Shown one piece after another: positions 35,699 through 44,530 of a stretch of 64,000 nt of DNA. This DNA comes from Vulcanisaeta thermophila (lineage in GTDB: Archaea > Thermoproteota > Thermoprotei > Thermoproteales > Thermocladiaceae), in assembly GCF_001748385.1 (NCBI RefSeq), contig NZ_BCLI01000001.1, positions 413,177 to 477,176 on the forward strand, given 5' to 3'. The stretch's first letter is position 1; every line of letters begins with the position of its first letter. The position numbers were made by a program, and so were the translations under genes. The notes beneath the pieces were generated by a model. The model was not told the DNA's origin. It was given only the letters and a program-made list of their open reading frames with translations, and ran no database searches.

Positions 35699-36064
35699 AA
35701 TGAAGGAGCTAGGCGTGTTATGTTCCGCAGTAAGAATGAGATGCACAAAAGGATATGGATTCGCCGGGTTAATGCTTAAACGCTGCTTAATGCGGTATCA
35801 ATATACCCATATATAATGAACATATCCCTATATAGATCGCGGATGCCTTTGTTATTAGGGTTGAATTTAACGCAGGAACGGGAATGTGATTAAGGGGCGA
35901 TTTAAGAAACCGAGGGAATACTGTTGATTTCATGGCGAGTTATGAGTTTGGGACATATTAATCATAATAAAGTGGCTATTAGGTTGATTTAACAATGGGT
36001 AGATTAATATTTACTGGCGGTAAGTTTTATAAATTCATGAGGTTAATGAAGTATGTAATGGGAA
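35699..36064. other. Intergenic region with AT-rich promoter elements
   Basis: This 366-nt gap holds no gene I can support. A 38-codon frame from ATG 35700 has no recognisable protein character. CATATATAATG at 35809-35819 is a strong TATA-like element without a clear product. GTTTTATAAATTC at 36024-36036 is a suitable promoter for sufB, giving a leader of about 10 nt before GTG 36065. Confidence 0.4.
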
Positions 36065-37477
36065 GTGAGTGGCGTCAAGTTGGACCTCATTAAGGAGGAT
36101 TTCTCAAACATGCTCGGTTTGGCTAAGCCGATTAAGTGGGATGTAACAATAACGGGTAAGATAAGTAGGGATACTGTTGAGGAGTTGAGTAGGATTAAGG
36201 GTGAGCCTGATTGGATGAGGAGGCTTAGGTTAAGGGCCCTCGAGATGTTTGAGAAGCAGCCTTGGCCAAATTGGCTCCCCCTGGAGGGTAGCATTAATCT
36301 TGAATCCCTAATCCTATACGCCAAGCCAAGTGTTGAGAGGGCTAGGTCATGGGATGAATTACCTAGGGAGTTGAGGGAGTACTACGAGGCGCTTAAAATA
36401 CCCGAAGTTGAGTCCAGGTTATTGGCTGGGGTCATTGGCCAGGTTGACTCGGGGGTTGTTTATGAGAATGTTAAGAAGAGTCTCGAGGAGGCTGGAGTTA
36501 TTGCAATGAGTATGGATGAGGCGGTTAAGAGGTACCCTGACCTAGTTAAGCAGTACTTTGGTAAGGTTTTCCCACCTGAGTATAAATTCGCATCACTTAA
36601 TATTGCATTATGGAGTGGTGGTGTATTCGTCTACGTGCCGCCTAACACGCATGTTAAGATGCCCATGGAGCTTGTCATACTAATTAGTAGTGCTAATGTT
36701 GGTCAATTTGAGCACTCGCTTATCGTTGTTGGTGAGAATTCCCAGGTTGAATTAATAGTAGCCTGTGCAGCCCCGGTCTTCAGTGGGCTTAGTTTACATG
36801 ATGGTGTAACCGAGGTTTACGTGCATAAGGGGGCTAGGGTTAGGCTCATTGACATGAAGAATTGGAGTAAGGGTGTTATTTACTTCGGTAATAATAGGGC
36901 AATAGCTGAGGCCAACACTAATGTTGAGTGGCTTAGTGGTTCACTGGGTGGTAAGGTAACTATGGTTTACCCAATGACCGTGCTTAAGGGTGAGTACGCC
37001 AAAACAACAGTCACATCAGTGGCCTTAGCCAATGGATTAACCTGGAAGGAGGAGGGTGCTAAGGTATTCCATGATGCACCGCACACGTCAAGTAAGGTGG
37101 TTAGTAAGGGGGTGAGTATAAATGGTGGCACCACTGTGTATAGGGGCCTCGTCTACGTTAGGAAGGGTGCTAGGTTTGCTAAGTCTCATATATCGTGCGA
37201 TTCTCTCATACTTGATGATAAGTCCAGGGCATACACAATCCCCCATAACCAGGTATTTGAGGATTCGGCGGTGGTGACTCATGAAGCCTACACGGGCAAA
37301 ATAAGCGAGGATAAACTATTCTATCTCAGAAGCAGGGGATTAAGTGAGGAGGAGGCCAAGAGCCTAGTAGTGCTTGGTTACTTCCACGACGTTATGGTTA
37401 ACCTACCTATGGAGTATATATCAATATTCAATAAGGCCATTGAATTGGAGTTAAGCAGGATGGGTAAGGTTGGATGA
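36065..37477 (+). CDS. sufB: SufB-type Fe-S cluster assembly scaffold
   Basis: A 470-residue SufB/SufD-family protein with the long parallel beta-helix (VFVYVPPNTHVKMPMEL, SLIVVGENSQVELIVACAAPV, EVYVHKGARVRLIDM). Conserved C-terminal motifs are SHISCDSLILDDKSRAYTIPHNQV, containing the key Cys, and the SRGLSEEEAKSLVVLGYFHDV signature of SufB. SufB with SufC builds Fe-S clusters on the cytoplasmic scaffold. No sufC or sufD is adjacent, although sufC usually precedes sufB in archaea. The start is GTG 36065. Confidence 0.9.
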   Translation: MSGVKLDLIKEDFSNMLGLAKPIKWDVTITGKISRDTVEELSRIKGEPDWMRRLRLRALEMFEKQPWPNWLPLEGSINLESLILYAKPSVERARSWDELPRELREYYEALKIPEVESRLLAGVIGQVDSGVVYENVKKSLEEAGVIAMSMDEAVKRYPDLVKQYFGKVFPPEYKFASLNIALWSGGVFVYVPPNTHVKMPMELVILISSANVGQFEHSLIVVGENSQVELIVACAAPVFSGLSLHDGVTEVYVHKGARVRLIDMKNWSKGVIYFGNNRAIAEANTNVEWLSGSLGGKVTMVYPMTVLKGEYAKTTVTSVALANGLTWKEEGAKVFHDAPHTSSKVVSKGVSINGGTTVYRGLVYVRKGARFAKSHISCDSLILDDKSRAYTIPHNQVFEDSAVVTHEAYTGKISEDKLFYLRSRGLSEEEAKSLVVLGYFHDVMVNLPMEYISIFNKAIELELSRMGKVG

Positions 37478-37556
37478 CCTCGCCTTAAAGTCCTGTGAAA
37501 CCATAGGGGCCAGGGGAATTATAAAATCTAAAAAGCCCATGACTTGGAATAAGGTA

Positions 37557-38411
37557 TTATCTAATTATGGATAGTGCCATCCCCAGCACAAGGAATACCG
37601 TGAGTACTGGTGAGCTTGCTTTGAACATTCCCCAGAAGGTTTCCCTGTCGGGTTTTACAAATACTTTGGCACTGTAGTAGCTGCTCCATGCTATTGTGGG
37701 TATTAGTATGGCCAGCCCTATGGGGTTTCTCATGAAGATTAGGTATAGGATTAGCATGTATATGTTTGATGCCACGTTTAGTATTGATACCAACATCATA
37801 GCCCTCTCCTCGTTCATTTCCAGGGGTAGCATTTTGATGCAGGTTCTTGCGTAGTCGTCACGGGCCCTTATCACTAGGCTCCATATGTGGGCTGGTATCC
37901 ATAGGTAGATGGCCATGGATAGTAGGATGGCCTCCAGGTCTATGGGCCTCGCCACCACCCAACCAGTGAGGAGCGCTGCATTGCCCGCAACACCGCCTAT
38001 CAATATATTGACCCAGCTCCTGCACTTGAGGAGTACCGTGTAAACTATGGCGTAGAGAAACCAGCCCAGGGCCACGAATAGCGTGGGCCATGGACCGAGC
38101 CACAGGTAGGATAGTGCAAAGCCCAGTATTGACAGTGCCATGGCCTCTATCAGTGCGTTTGTTGGGCTTACCCTGCCCGAGGGCACGGGTCTGTGAGCCG
38201 TCCTCTCCATCATTGCGTCCACACCCCTTTCGTAGTACATGTTGAAGGCTGCGGACCCGCCTGTGCTGAGTAACCCGACGATTATTAATTCCGCAATGAT
38301 TACGGGGTTTATCCTGGGTGCTGCGGCGAATATGTAACCGGCCACCGCAGCCAGTACCAGTAGCCATATTACCCTGGGCTTCATGAGGGCCACGTAGTCC
38401 TTAAGCCCCAT
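37557..38411 (-). CDS. ctaB: Heme O synthase (protoheme IX farnesyltransferase)
   Basis: A 284-residue UbiA-superfamily membrane enzyme that adds a farnesyl group to protoheme IX for heme-copper oxidases. The first motif NMYYERGVDAMMERTAHRPVPSGR contains the N-x-x-x-D-x-x-M-x-R-T-x-x-R-P-x-P signature of CtaB/CyoE. The second region reads IRARDDYARTCIKMLP. About eight transmembrane helices are visible. It is presumably needed for a terminal oxidase encoded elsewhere. Confidence 0.92.
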   Translation of the reverse strand: MGLKDYVALMKPRVIWLLVLAAVAGYIFAAAPRINPVIIAELIIVGLLSTGGSAAFNMYYERGVDAMMERTAHRPVPSGRVSPTNALIEAMALSILGFALSYLWLGPWPTLFVALGWFLYAIVYTVLLKCRSWVNILIGGVAGNAALLTGWVVARPIDLEAILLSMAIYLWIPAHIWSLVIRARDDYARTCIKMLPLEMNEERAMMLVSILNVASNIYMLILYLIFMRNPIGLAILIPTIAWSSYYSAKVFVKPDRETFWGMFKASSPVLTVFLVLGMALSIIR

Positions 38412-38516
38412 CAGTAGTCATTCACGGTATTGCTCTTTTAAGCCTTATTTCAGCTGCATGCTGACTTGACTAATTTAGTTGTTAATCATATATTTTAACA
38501 GGTGATTTTGTCTAAC

Positions 38517-40136
38517 GTGAAGGTTGGTGTTGTGGTTAGGGCATTGAACCCAGGATCCTTCTGGTTCAGGGTTTTTGATGAGTTTGAGGATAGGCTGAGT
38601 GTGGGTTCCTTCGTAACCCTAGATAATTACGAGGGATCCAGGGAGCCCATACTGGCTAGGGTCACTAGGATTGTTAGGCATAATTACCTGGTTGATGATA
38701 GGGTTATTGCGCAGTTGAATAGTGAGGACGTTATAAACACCTTCAGGGAGTACGGTGTGGACATACAGTACATAACGCAGTCCGTGCTTGCCAAGGCCTC
38801 GGTGATTGGTTACAGGGTTGGTGGTAGGTTCGTGAGGCCCCTGAAGCCTCCCAAGCCCATGGAATTCGTGCACCTACCTAGTGAGGATGTGCTCACAAAA
38901 ATGCTTGAGGTGAGTGATTCGGGGATTAAGCTGAGTATTGGGCGTATTAGGCTCACGAACATACCAGCCAAGCTAGACGCCAATAAGTTAACCTCACACC
39001 ATTGCGCCATACTCGCGGCCACGGGCGGTGGTAAGTCATGGCTTGCCGGCGTTATAATTGAGGAGTTGGCGTTGAGGGCTGAGGTGCCCATAGTGGTTAT
39101 TGACCCTCATGGTGAGTACTCGGCAATGCAGGTGCCCAGGTATGAAAGTGATGAGGCTAGGTTCGTGTCTAGCCTTGTTAATGTTTATGTTCCAGGTAAG
39201 GTGGATCTCAGGACGTTTAATGAGAATTTCAGGGCTAGGTTTGGTGTGGATAGGAGGTATGTTAGGGTTGGTATTAACCCAAGGATGCTCCCCCTGAGGA
39301 TTATGGAGGGACTCCTCAATCATTACTATGGGCTCACGGACGCCCAGAGGAGGATTTTGGAGGAGGCTTGGCAGTACATAACCATGTCCAGCGAGTTAAC
39401 CCCACTCGATGAGTTGTTGAGGGAGTTGGAGTCGTATGGTAAGGGGGTTACGAGGGGTTATGGTAGTGAGCTTGCCCTGTCCACTTTGGTGACTAAGGTT
39501 AGGATGCTCATTGAGAATAGGCCCTTCTTCATAACAAAGCCTGGGGAGTTCTATGAGGGTGAGCCCATTAGGTTGTTGGAGTTTGAGGATTTAATTAATG
39601 ACCCGAGGATTCACGTATTCGACATAAGCGGCCTGGACCTTGTGGATCAGCAGGCCCTGGTATCACTGGTGCTCAATGGGCTCTTTAGGCTTGCGGTTAG
39701 GATGGGCGGTAAGCCCGTATTCATAGTTGTGGAGGAGGCCCACAACTTCGCACCGTCAAGCGGCTCATCCCTCAGTTTACCGGCTATGATTAAGATTGCC
39801 AGGGAAGGTAGGAAGTTCGGTATTGGGCTTTGCGTAATAAGCCAGAGGCCCTCCAAGGTTCACCCCGACGTGCTCAGTCAGTGCATGACGCAGATTTTCA
39901 AGAGGATTATAAACCCCGTGGATCTTAAGTATGTTAAGAATGTTGTGGAGTTCATATCCACAGAGGATTTGTACGAGGTCAGAGTTCTTAATGAGGATGA
40001 TGCGTTGGTCACGGGGCTCGCGGTCCCCATGCCACTCCCCGTTAAGGTTAGGGATAGGTTGACGGAGCATGGTGGCGTAACACCCACGTTAACTGCCAGG
40101 TTTTCCTCACGAGACCTGAGTAAAACTTTTAATTAA
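38517..40136 (+). CDS. herA: HerA-type DNA translocase/helicase
   Basis: A hexameric ATPase of the HerA/FtsK superfamily, about 539 residues. It has an N-terminal HAS barrel (~1-150), Walker A ATGGGKS (near residue 170), VVIDPHGEY, Walker B PVFIVVEEAHNFAP (~400), and the arginine-finger/sensor segment ISQRPSKV. In archaea HerA works with NurA in DNA end resection at double-strand breaks. NurA, Mre11 and Rad50 are not adjacent here. A TATATTTTA element is centred about 25 nt before GTG 38517, favouring this start over GTG 38502. A TGT-fold gene follows 19 nt later. Confidence 0.88.
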   Translation: MKVGVVVRALNPGSFWFRVFDEFEDRLSVGSFVTLDNYEGSREPILARVTRIVRHNYLVDDRVIAQLNSEDVINTFREYGVDIQYITQSVLAKASVIGYRVGGRFVRPLKPPKPMEFVHLPSEDVLTKMLEVSDSGIKLSIGRIRLTNIPAKLDANKLTSHHCAILAATGGGKSWLAGVIIEELALRAEVPIVVIDPHGEYSAMQVPRYESDEARFVSSLVNVYVPGKVDLRTFNENFRARFGVDRRYVRVGINPRMLPLRIMEGLLNHYYGLTDAQRRILEEAWQYITMSSELTPLDELLRELESYGKGVTRGYGSELALSTLVTKVRMLIENRPFFITKPGEFYEGEPIRLLEFEDLINDPRIHVFDISGLDLVDQQALVSLVLNGLFRLAVRMGGKPVFIVVEEAHNFAPSSGSSLSLPAMIKIAREGRKFGIGLCVISQRPSKVHPDVLSQCMTQIFKRIINPVDLKYVKNVVEFISTEDLYEVRVLNEDDALVTGLAVPMPLPVKVRDRLTEHGGVTPTLTARFSSRDLSKTFN

Positions 40137-40155
40137 CCCTCGACCAACCACACAC

Positions 40156-41088
40156 GTGAAGATAATACTGGGCACGCCATTATCCGCCAGACCAAAGCCC
40201 TGGCTCTACTTCAGGGTTCCAGCGGTCATGGTTAATGCGTACGACGTGCTGAGGAGTAAGTTATTTGCTAGGGATCATTCCATAAAGAATTGGCTTCAGT
40301 ATGATGGGGAGGTTTGGATGGATAGTGGTGGTTATCAATTCCTAAAACACGGAATAACACCAAACCTTAACGACATAGCCAGGGTTTACGACCACTACTG
40401 GGACGTGAGGTACTACCTAAACCTTGACTACCCACCCTCACCAAGTGATGATGAGTTCACAGCGAGGGATAAGCTCAAGGCATCCATGAGTAACTTCGAG
40501 GTATTGGTTAGGAGGTTCGATAACGTGGTGCCCGTGATACATTACCACTGGAGCACGGGCGTGGTTCTCGAGTACCTAAGGAAGTACCTTGACTACAACC
40601 CCGAGTGCATAGCCATTGGCGGTTTAGTACCCTACATCCTAGTAATCAGGGGCGTGCCCAGGAACTCCCGTAGGAACGCACTCTCCTTCCTGAGGGAGGT
40701 TAGGCGTGAATTCAGGGGGTGCATCCACGTGCTGGGTCTGGGCTCACCCATACTAAACCCAATACTTAGGGCAATCGGTATAGACAGCACTGACACAAGC
40801 ACATGGCGGCTCAAGGCTGCCTATGGGAAGGTAATAATGCCAGGGGGTGGGGAGAGGCATGTGAGTGGTAGGCAGGTAAACTTCGGTAGGAGGGTGGCAT
40901 CACTCAGTGAGTTGCTTGAGTTGAGGGATTACCTGTTTAGAACGGGGTTCCCACTGGTTGATAGGTTTGATGATGTGAGGGGCAGCTTTGAGTATAGGGC
41001 CTTGGTTAACGCCTGGGTTGTACTCACAAGCTTTGAGGAGCCCAGGCATGGTGTGTTCAGGAGAATCTACCAGGAATTAACCTCGTAA
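40156..41088 (+). CDS. Short tRNA-guanine transglycosylase-fold enzyme
   Basis: A 310-residue protein with the catalytic landmarks of the TGT family. WMDSGGYQF holds the general Asp (D56; cf. DSGGFQ), CIAIGGLVP corresponds to the GGLAVGE loop, and HVLGLGSP followed by GIDSTDTSTW corresponds to the VGxGxPEDI...GIDMFDCVLPTR stretch with the nucleophilic Asp (D210 or D213). The zinc-site cysteines of bacterial TGT and the C-terminal PUA domains of archaeosine TGT are absent. Candidate roles are tRNA base exchange or a DNA 7-deazaguanine role as in DpdA; sequence alone does not decide. It follows herA closely. Confidence 0.7.
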   Translation: MKIILGTPLSARPKPWLYFRVPAVMVNAYDVLRSKLFARDHSIKNWLQYDGEVWMDSGGYQFLKHGITPNLNDIARVYDHYWDVRYYLNLDYPPSPSDDEFTARDKLKASMSNFEVLVRRFDNVVPVIHYHWSTGVVLEYLRKYLDYNPECIAIGGLVPYILVIRGVPRNSRRNALSFLREVRREFRGCIHVLGLGSPILNPILRAIGIDSTDTSTWRLKAAYGKVIMPGGGERHVSGRQVNFGRRVASLSELLELRDYLFRTGFPLVDRFDDVRGSFEYRALVNAWVVLTSFEEPRHGVFRRIYQELTS

Positions 41089-41149
41089 TTCCCGCTGCGG
41101 GGCATGCGTGAGCGTTAATACTTTAATATCCATAGCACCAGGACACGCT

Positions 41150-41494
41150 GTGAGGAGGGTAGCAAAGAATTGCCTAACACTGGTAATTAATGTATGCAAT
41201 GACAACCTTGACAAACTCAAGAACCTAATGAATACGGCAATTAGGAAGGTGGGCTTTGGGGGCTTGGTCAGGGTTTTGGTCCTTAAGTGCAGGGACCTTG
41301 ATTTTAATAGGTACATTAGGGAGGTTAATGAGGTTGTTGCCAATAATTACACGGTCACCATCCTAGTCTATGACTTCATGGACATGGACCAGTTAATTAA
41401 GGAGTTGAGTAATAAATTAACCGGGTGTAACACGGAGGGTATACTCTCAACGATGGAGCTACCCCAGGGATTTAACTACGAGAAGGTTTCGTGA
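41150..41494 (+). CDS. Unrecognised small alpha/beta protein
   Basis: From GTG 41150 this encodes about 114 residues of alternating strands and helices (CLTLVINVCNDNLDKLKNLM..., LVRVLVLKCRDLDFNRYIRE, YTVTILVYDFMD), suggesting a small ferredoxin-like or Rossmann-like fold. CTTTAATATC at 41121-41130 is centred 26 nt before GTG 41150, which argues against the longer frame starting at 41108. No motif allows a functional call. It follows the TGT-fold gene. Confidence 0.5.
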   Translation: MRRVAKNCLTLVINVCNDNLDKLKNLMNTAIRKVGFGGLVRVLVLKCRDLDFNRYIREVNEVVANNYTVTILVYDFMDMDQLIKELSNKLTGCNTEGILSTMELPQGFNYEKVS

Positions 41495-41496
41495 AG

Positions 41497-41545
41497 ATCG
41501 GCTTAGCCCGGCTCATCATTCATCAGGCCTTGCAAGCCTCGTCAC
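41497..41545 (-). ncRNA. C/D-box guide RNA candidate (imperfect D box)
   Basis: Read on the minus strand: C-like GTGACGA (41545-41539), a 12-nt guide GGCTTGCAAGGC (41538-41527), D' CTGA (41526-41523), a 3-nt spacer, C' ATGATGA (41519-41513), a 12-nt stretch GCCGGGCTAAGC, then CGAT where a D box is expected. A TATA element (CCTTTTATACC, around 41571 on this strand) places the start near 41545. The first guide would pair with a GCCTTGCAAGCC sequence, the shape of a tRNA-Ala(TGC) anticodon loop, pointing to position 34. The weak final D box keeps confidence low. Confidence 0.4.
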
Positions 41546-41624
41546 TGGGTCATCATTCACTGAGTGGTATAAAAGGGATTTCCCATGTTTAATTAATGGT
41601 CACAAGCATCTGATGACCTTTTAA

Positions 41625-42302
41625 TTACTCAACCCAGTAGTAGTGGCTTATTGATCTATTGAGTACTGGGTCGTGGAGCTCTACCTCGAAGTAACTGCTG
41701 GGTTTTATCTGGCCCTTTATTGTGGGTATGGTCCCTGAGAACACAATCACATTCTTAACATCAGCCACAACCTCCTTAATCAAGTCCACAAGCTTGGTGG
41801 GTTGTAGTAAGAACTTAGTGGTTCCCTCCTGGTACGGAACCTTCTCATCATTCTCTAAAATCCAACTCCTAAGTATTAAATCATCCCAGTGATCAATGAC
41901 CTCCCTGAGGGGCCATGCCCTCCTGGCCACTATCTTGGGGTACATATGCTTACCAGCCAGTGGGCTGCATCTCTCGGCCTCTCTGTCCGTGTGGTCACTA
42001 CCCACTGTTACGTATATTTCATCCTCATTCTTAATGAGTAGTACGTACTCCACCTCCCCACTGTTCAACTCACTTATCTTCCTAATGTAGTTACTCGTGG
42101 TTACTAGGTATGGTTGTAATACGTATATCTCGGGTATTGACTTGGGCCCCGCAATACCTATCTTGCTCAACTCCTCGGTTTCCCTTTTAATGATGTCCGT
42201 CGACCTGGCGGACCACGCGAAGACCACGAGGTCACTCACGGCTATTTCAATATCCCTCTCATTACCATTTTTGAATTCTATGGTCACGTTAAGCCTATGC
42301 AT
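41625..42302 (-). CDS. DUF2848 family protein
   Basis: From ATG 42302 about 225 residues. The DUF2848 hallmarks are VSDLVVFAWSARS, an ELSKIGIAGPKSIPEIYVL stretch, EVEYVLLIKNEDEIYVTVGSDHTDREAE (Gly-Ser-Asp-His), and the WPLREVIDHWDDLILRSW motif. The family has a fumarylacetoacetate-hydrolase-like appearance, and an enzymatic role on a small organic acid is plausible but unproven. GTTTATAAAC at 42321-42330 is 24 nt upstream of 42302, which removes the 12-residue extension of the longer frame. Confidence 0.8.
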   Translation of the reverse strand: MHRLNVTIEFKNGNERDIEIAVSDLVVFAWSARSTDIIKRETEELSKIGIAGPKSIPEIYVLQPYLVTTSNYIRKISELNSGEVEYVLLIKNEDEIYVTVGSDHTDREAERCSPLAGKHMYPKIVARRAWPLREVIDHWDDLILRSWILENDEKVPYQEGTTKFLLQPTKLVDLIKEVVADVKNVIVFSGTIPTIKGQIKPSSYFEVELHDPVLNRSISHYYWVE

Positions 42303-42392
42303 AGACAGGCACGCTCTCTGGTTTATAAACTTACCCAAAATTTAAACTTTTATTCCCACCGTAGGGTGGATTGAGTTGAGTAATTAATGATA

Positions 42393-42686
42393 TTACTGGG
42401 CCCTCGGCCCAGTGGTGGTTGGTTTTGAAGTTGGTGTTGTGGCTAGGGTCTTGCCCATGGTGGTTTGGGGGACCCAGGCACCGCCTGCGAAGGTGAAGCC
42501 GCACTTGGGGCATCTCCATATTCCGAAGGCTATCCTCTCAAGCTTCACTAGGGACTTGCACCTGGGACACCTGTGCTTTGCCCTTTGCTGCACCTCTATC
42601 TGCAGTACCTTCCTCCTAACGCCCATGCCGTACCTTGCCCCGTACCTCCCGGTGGGGCCCACAACCTTCGTGTGGCTGAAGGGCAT
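42393..42686 (-). CDS. rpl37ae: Ribosomal protein L37Ae
   Basis: A 97-residue large-subunit ribosomal protein with a zinc ribbon CPRC...CPKC flanked by basic residues. The N-terminal GRYGARYGMGVRRKV matches the family, which binds 23S rRNA. The C-terminus has a low-complexity Thr/Pro tail (TPTSKPTTTGPRAQ) beyond the usual length. A CTTTAATAACC element on this strand is about 26 nt upstream. In many archaea rpoP follows this gene; none is seen here. Confidence 0.92.
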   Translation of the reverse strand: MPFSHTKVVGPTGRYGARYGMGVRRKVLQIEVQQRAKHRCPRCKSLVKLERIAFGIWRCPKCGFTFAGGAWVPQTTMGKTLATTPTSKPTTTGPRAQ

Positions 42687-42731
42687 TGGCTCAAGGGGCT
42701 TTGTTGGTTATTAAAGTCTTTCTTCCGTGGT

Positions 42732-43190
42732 TTAAATAATGACTCCTCCCTGCCCACCCCTGGCGCTGGGCATGGGTAGTAACTCCACGTCGGAGTTCAT
42801 GAAGAGCCTAAACACCACCAGTAACTTATCCCTATCCCTACCCATTTCCTCCCTGGACCTGTACATCCTTATCGCGGTTCCCCCCGCGTCTATGATCACC
42901 CCAATGAAGTTTATACCGCTAACCTTACTCAGTAGGTCCTTCGATGTTGTTATCCTTATGAGGGGCATTATTGGGCTGTATTGAATGGCCATCTCTGCGT
43001 TATTATCGAAGGGCCTCACGAAGACGGGGACCTCGGGCTTCACATCACGGGCTAGGGCAGGGGGTATGGATGCCATGAGCCCAATGAGGTTATTCAGCAT
43101 TATCCTTAGGTAGTCCAGGGCATCGTCGGCGCTGGGTATTGTTATCTTAATCTCAGCTACCAAGCCAAACCTTATTATTTCGGATAGCAT
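42732..43190 (-). CDS. Unrecognised alpha/beta protein next to L37Ae
   Basis: From ATG 43190 about 152 residues: strand IKITIPS, a long helix DALDYLRIMLNNLIGLMASI, several strands including VPVFVRPF and MAIQYSPIMPLIRITTS, and a C-terminal helix VFRLFM with a glycine-rich tail. A CTTATTAAATTT element on this strand lies about 25 nt upstream of 43190. The alternation of helix and hairpin faintly recalls the secretion-ATPase-linked modules at 48.8-51.8 kb, but I would not group them on this alone. Function unknown. Confidence 0.55.
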   Translation of the reverse strand: MLSEIIRFGLVAEIKITIPSADDALDYLRIMLNNLIGLMASIPPALARDVKPEVPVFVRPFDNNAEMAIQYSPIMPLIRITTSKDLLSKVSGINFIGVIIDAGGTAIRMYRSREEMGRDRDKLLVVFRLFMNSDVELLPMPSARGGQGGVII

Positions 43191-43270
43191 TACGTGTATA
43201 ACCAACGAAATTTAATAAGCATTACTGCCAGGTAAGGTTTAAATCACGGGGCCCCATGGGTATGTAGGTA

Positions 43271-43861
43271 ATGATTAGCGGGGCCAGGGTGTTACTGACG
43301 TCATCCAGGGACGCAAGTATAAGGATTAGGCAGTTCCTCAACGAGCTGGAAATGGCGATTCCAGGGGCCGTCAAGGTTAATAGGGGTAGGCAATCCCTAC
43401 TGGGGATAGCCACAAAGGCCGTGGTTCTGGGTGCCCGCGGTATTGTCTACGTTGGCTCCAGGGGTGGTAACCCTGGGTTTATTAGGTTCATCAGGATCAA
43501 CACAAACGAGGGTAAGGTTGAGGTACTACCTTACCTGGTTAGGATATACGGCGTTAAACTACTCATAGACATGCCCGTCAGGGTCAGCATAACCGCCAGG
43601 CCCAGGACAGCCGTTGTGGTTTCCCTAAATGACCAGGGGGAGTTGGTGGATGTGCTCAGTGAGCAGTTGGGTTTACCAGCCGTGGTTGCTGATGATGTGG
43701 ATAGTGTTAGGGGTATGTATGATGTTGTGATCACCATAAGGAGGAGTGGGGATGAGCATGAGGTGAGCTTCCTCGATGGGCTGAGCATGGGTCCCAGGGG
43801 ACCCACAATGTGGGTTAGTGATGTGGTTTATGCAAGGCCCATGGTGATTAGGGTTGGTTGA
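43271..43861 (+). CDS. Brix-domain ribosome biogenesis protein (Imp4-like)
   Basis: A 196-residue single Brix domain. The N-terminal VLLTSSRDASIRIRQFLNELEMAIPGAVKVNRGRQSL and the following ATKAVVLGARGIVYVGSRGGNPGFIRF match the archaeal Imp4/Brix (Mil) proteins that bind rRNA during ribosome assembly. It heads a plus-strand cluster with Pcc1, prefoldin beta, DUF3194 and a DHH phosphoesterase, a conserved archaeal neighbourhood. The pcc1 start codon lies inside its last codons (8 nt overlap). Confidence 0.85.
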   Translation: MISGARVLLTSSRDASIRIRQFLNELEMAIPGAVKVNRGRQSLLGIATKAVVLGARGIVYVGSRGGNPGFIRFIRINTNEGKVEVLPYLVRIYGVKLLIDMPVRVSITARPRTAVVVSLNDQGELVDVLSEQLGLPAVVADDVDSVRGMYDVVITIRRSGDEHEVSFLDGLSMGPRGPTMWVSDVVYARPMVIRVG

Positions 43862-44096
43862 TTACCCATATACCGCGGAGTTCACCCTGGAGGATGTTGA
43901 TGTGGAGTTGATCGCTAAATCCTTCGCAACCTTGAGTAGGGAGATGAGGTTTTCCAGGGGGTATGTGGAGGTTGGTATTAGGGGTGGTGCCGTGGTCATT
44001 ACCGCACGCGCCAGGGACCTAACCAGCCTAAGGAGCCTCGTGAGCGGCATTACCAAGTCCCTATACCTAATACTGACTGTGGACTCCCTCCATTGA
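43854..44096 (+). CDS. pcc1: Pcc1-like KEOPS subunit
   Basis: An 80-residue protein starting at TTG 43854, overlapping the end of the Brix gene by 8 nt. Its beta-alpha-beta pattern (AEFTLEDVDVELIAKSF...YVEVGIRGGAVVITARARDLTSLRSLVSGITKSLYLIL) matches Pcc1, the dimerisation subunit of KEOPS that makes the t6A37 tRNA modification. Position in the Brix-prefoldin cluster supports the call. The unusual TTG start fits translational coupling. Confidence 0.78.
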   Translation: MVDYPYTAEFTLEDVDVELIAKSFATLSREMRFSRGYVEVGIRGGAVVITARARDLTSLRSLVSGITKSLYLILTVDSLH

Positions 44097-44144
44097 GTAT
44101 ACGCACAGGCGCTAATGCTTATATATTCCCCTTTCTCACTCACC

Positions 44145-44525
44145 ATGATGAGTTCATTACCCCCATCACTACAGGCTGACCTGGAGAAGTTGCAGGCGTT
44201 GCAGGATCAACTGAATAGTGTTAGGATTAGGAAGCAGCAGTTCGAGGGTGAGCTTAAGGAGGTGGAGAGGGCCATTAGTGAGATTGAGAAGGTGCCCGCG
44301 GATGGTAAGGTGTACAAGGTGGTGGGCACATTCCTGGTGCTTGTTACCAAGGACCAGGCACTCCAGGAGCTTAAGGATAGGAAGGAGCTACTGGAGCTCC
44401 ACATCAAGACCCTCTCCAGGCAGGAGAGCATGCTCATGAAGCAGATAGAGGACCTAAGGACGCAGATCAACGAGGCAGTGGCTAAGCTACAGGGGGGCAC
44501 CGGCGCGGCTAAGGGTGGTGGTTAA
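44145..44525 (+). CDS. pfdB: Prefoldin subunit beta
   Basis: About 126 residues with two coiled-coil helices joined by a beta region (VYKVVGTFLVLVTKDQAL), the prefoldin beta plan. The complex captures unfolded proteins and passes them to the thermosome. It ends in a Gly-rich tail (GGTGAAKGGG). CTTATATATT at 44118-44127 lies about 25 nt before ATG 44145/44148, so the upstream in-frame ATG at 44115 is rejected. DUF3194 follows 5 nt later. Confidence 0.9.
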   Translation: MMSSLPPSLQADLEKLQALQDQLNSVRIRKQQFEGELKEVERAISEIEKVPADGKVYKVVGTFLVLVTKDQALQELKDRKELLELHIKTLSRQESMLMKQIEDLRTQINEAVAKLQGGTGAAKGGG

Positions 44526-44530
44526 AGGCA

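Noticed and set aside
35700-35816. 38-codon ORF after the YhfC-like gene
   Set aside because: It has no protein-like pattern, no promoter at proper distance, and lies in an AT-rich gap; likely chance.
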